A stretch of 64,000 nucleotides of DNA, taken from positions 186,001 to 250,000 of the forward strand of contig NZ_JQKI01000002.1 of NCBI RefSeq assembly GCF_000745965.1. The letters run 5' to 3'. A model generated the notes under the pieces. That model saw nothing but the letters and a program-made list of their open reading frames with translations, had not been told where the DNA came from and made no database searches. Positions 63,404 to 64,000 of this stretch are shown piece after piece. The stretch is from Edaphobacter aggregans DSM 19364. GTDB lineage: Bacteria; Acidobacteriota; Terriglobia; Terriglobales; Acidobacteriaceae. The translations under genes and the position numbers were made by a program. The first letter of the stretch is position 1. The number at the start of each line of letters is the position of its first letter.

Positions 63404-64000
63404 ATCTATTGGCGGTCTCTTGATTGCGCAGGCGTTAGGCATGCTGGTCTTAGGCTCTCTGTGTAGCGCCCAGCAGGTCTCGCCCGCGATCAGCTCGAAT
63501 CTCGAGCAGACAGCGGGAACCACCTCGACGCGCCGCTCCTTGAGCCCGAGCGCCGGCCCTGCGGCTCTACCGGACGATTTTGCCAAGCTGCGCCTCGATA
63601 CAGGTTATCAGTTGGAATTGGACGTTTTTGGCGCACCGGAGATGAGTTGCTCACTGCGGGTGGACGATGACGGCGACGTCAATGTTCCCTTGATTGGTAC
63701 TGTTCACGTAGCTGGCGAGACATTGAGGGAGGCAGAGAGAGCAATCGCACACGAGCTGGTGGCCAAGGAGATGATCAACTCTCCAAATGTCCTTTTGAAG
63801 ATCATTGCCTTTGCTGCGGGCACGATTACTATGTCCGGAGAAGTACAGAGTCCTGGAAAGCTCCAGCTACTCGCTCCTCGTACATTGTTGGCCGTGCTTG
63901 CCGATGCAGGTGGAGAGACGACGGCGGCGGGTGGCCATGTGGAGATTCACCGCAGCCTGCCGGGAGGGGGCGAGCAGGTAGTTCAGGTCGCCTACGCGCC
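63384..64000 (+). CDS. Wza-type polysaccharide export protein, 3' end beyond window
   Basis: The ATG at 63384 is inside the last codons of the autokinase gene. After a signal peptide (GGLLIAQALGMLVLGSLCSAQ) come LRLDTGYQLELDVFGAPEMS, DDDGDVNVPLIGTVHVAGET LREAERAIAHEL (the Poly_export domain) and ITMSGEVQSPGKLQLLAPRT LLAVLADAGGET (a SLBB domain). There is no lipoprotein Cys after the signal in the form LxxC, although GSLCSAQQ could act as one. 205 codons are visible. Forms the outer-membrane channel for the exopolysaccharide. Confidence 0.93.
   Translation, partial: MATIPHKSIGGLLIAQALGMLVLGSLCSAQQVSPAISSNLEQTAGTTSTRRSLSPSAGPAALPDDFAKLRLDTGYQLELDVFGAPEMSCSLRVDDDGDVNVPLIGTVHVAGETLREAERAIAHELVAKEMINSPNVLLKIIAFAAGTITMSGEVQSPGKLQLLAPRTLLAVLADAGGETTAAGGHVEIHRSLPGGGEQVVQVAYA

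Overview
The window looks like a chromosomal segment of an acidobacterium of the Terriglobia type (Granulicella, Terriglobus, Edaphobacter or a relative). This is inferred from gene content: giant Oar/SusC-like TonB-dependent receptors with an N-terminal carboxypeptidase-regulatory domain, an FG-GAP propeller inserted into an Ig-like protein, TPR-DUF5107 proteins, secreted M13/M14/M24 peptidases, and GC-rich codon use on the left side. No rRNA or other taxonomic marker is present, so the assignment is by resemblance only.

Layout. (1) 1-15 kb is core chromosome: tilS (cut by the window edge) diverges from ispD-ispF (MEP isoprenoid pathway), then come an O-methyltransferase, a cluster of exported peptidases/hydrolases (M14, CocE/NonD, M13, M24), a ScyD/ScyE-like propeller, a purine nucleoside permease-like gene with a late frameshift, class I fructose-1,6-bisphosphatase with a small overlapping gene, and tRNA-Ala(CGC). 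(2) 15.1-55.9 kb reads as a composite genomic island. It starts at the 3' end of the tRNA with a decayed tyrosine-recombinase gene, ends with a second decayed recombinase of the same family and orientation, and has a third graveyard of recombinase/IS66/regulator fragments at 29-31 kb. The island carries two working modules. Module A (15.6-28.8 kb) has a membrane-anchored protein with a wHTH-like N-terminus and two malectin domains, divergent from a 1955-residue secreted multidomain protein with three malectin domains, then a WD40 protein and a TonB-dependent receptor. Module B (31.2-52.7 kb) is an alpha-galactoside utilisation locus: aldose-epimerase-like protein, LacI regulator, a fused remnant of galK and galT, MFS sugar porter, DUF5107-TPR protein, SusC/Oar-like receptor, and GH97, GH36, GH95 and GH27 enzymes. 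Related palindromes with the core CGTACACG lie in front of its divergent promoters and are the best candidates for the LacI operator. A translationally coupled pair follows at 53.0-55.4 kb (Tat-exported alkaline-phosphatase-like protein plus an unrecognised protein). (3) 56.2-64 kb holds a large exported Ig/FG-GAP/MBG repeat protein and the start of an exopolysaccharide locus (Wzz-type tyrosine autokinase and Wza-type export protein, the latter cut by the window edge).

How it fits together. In module B, glycan fragments would be taken up by the TonB receptor, trimmed by periplasmic or outer alpha-galactosidases and a fucosidase-family enzyme, and imported by the MFS porter under LacI control. 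Intact galK/galT are missing here, so Leloir metabolism would have to be encoded elsewhere. Module A looks like a ToxR-type carbohydrate sensor facing a large carbohydrate-binding exoprotein. That pairing is my main candidate for an undescribed system, and it is an inference from architecture only.
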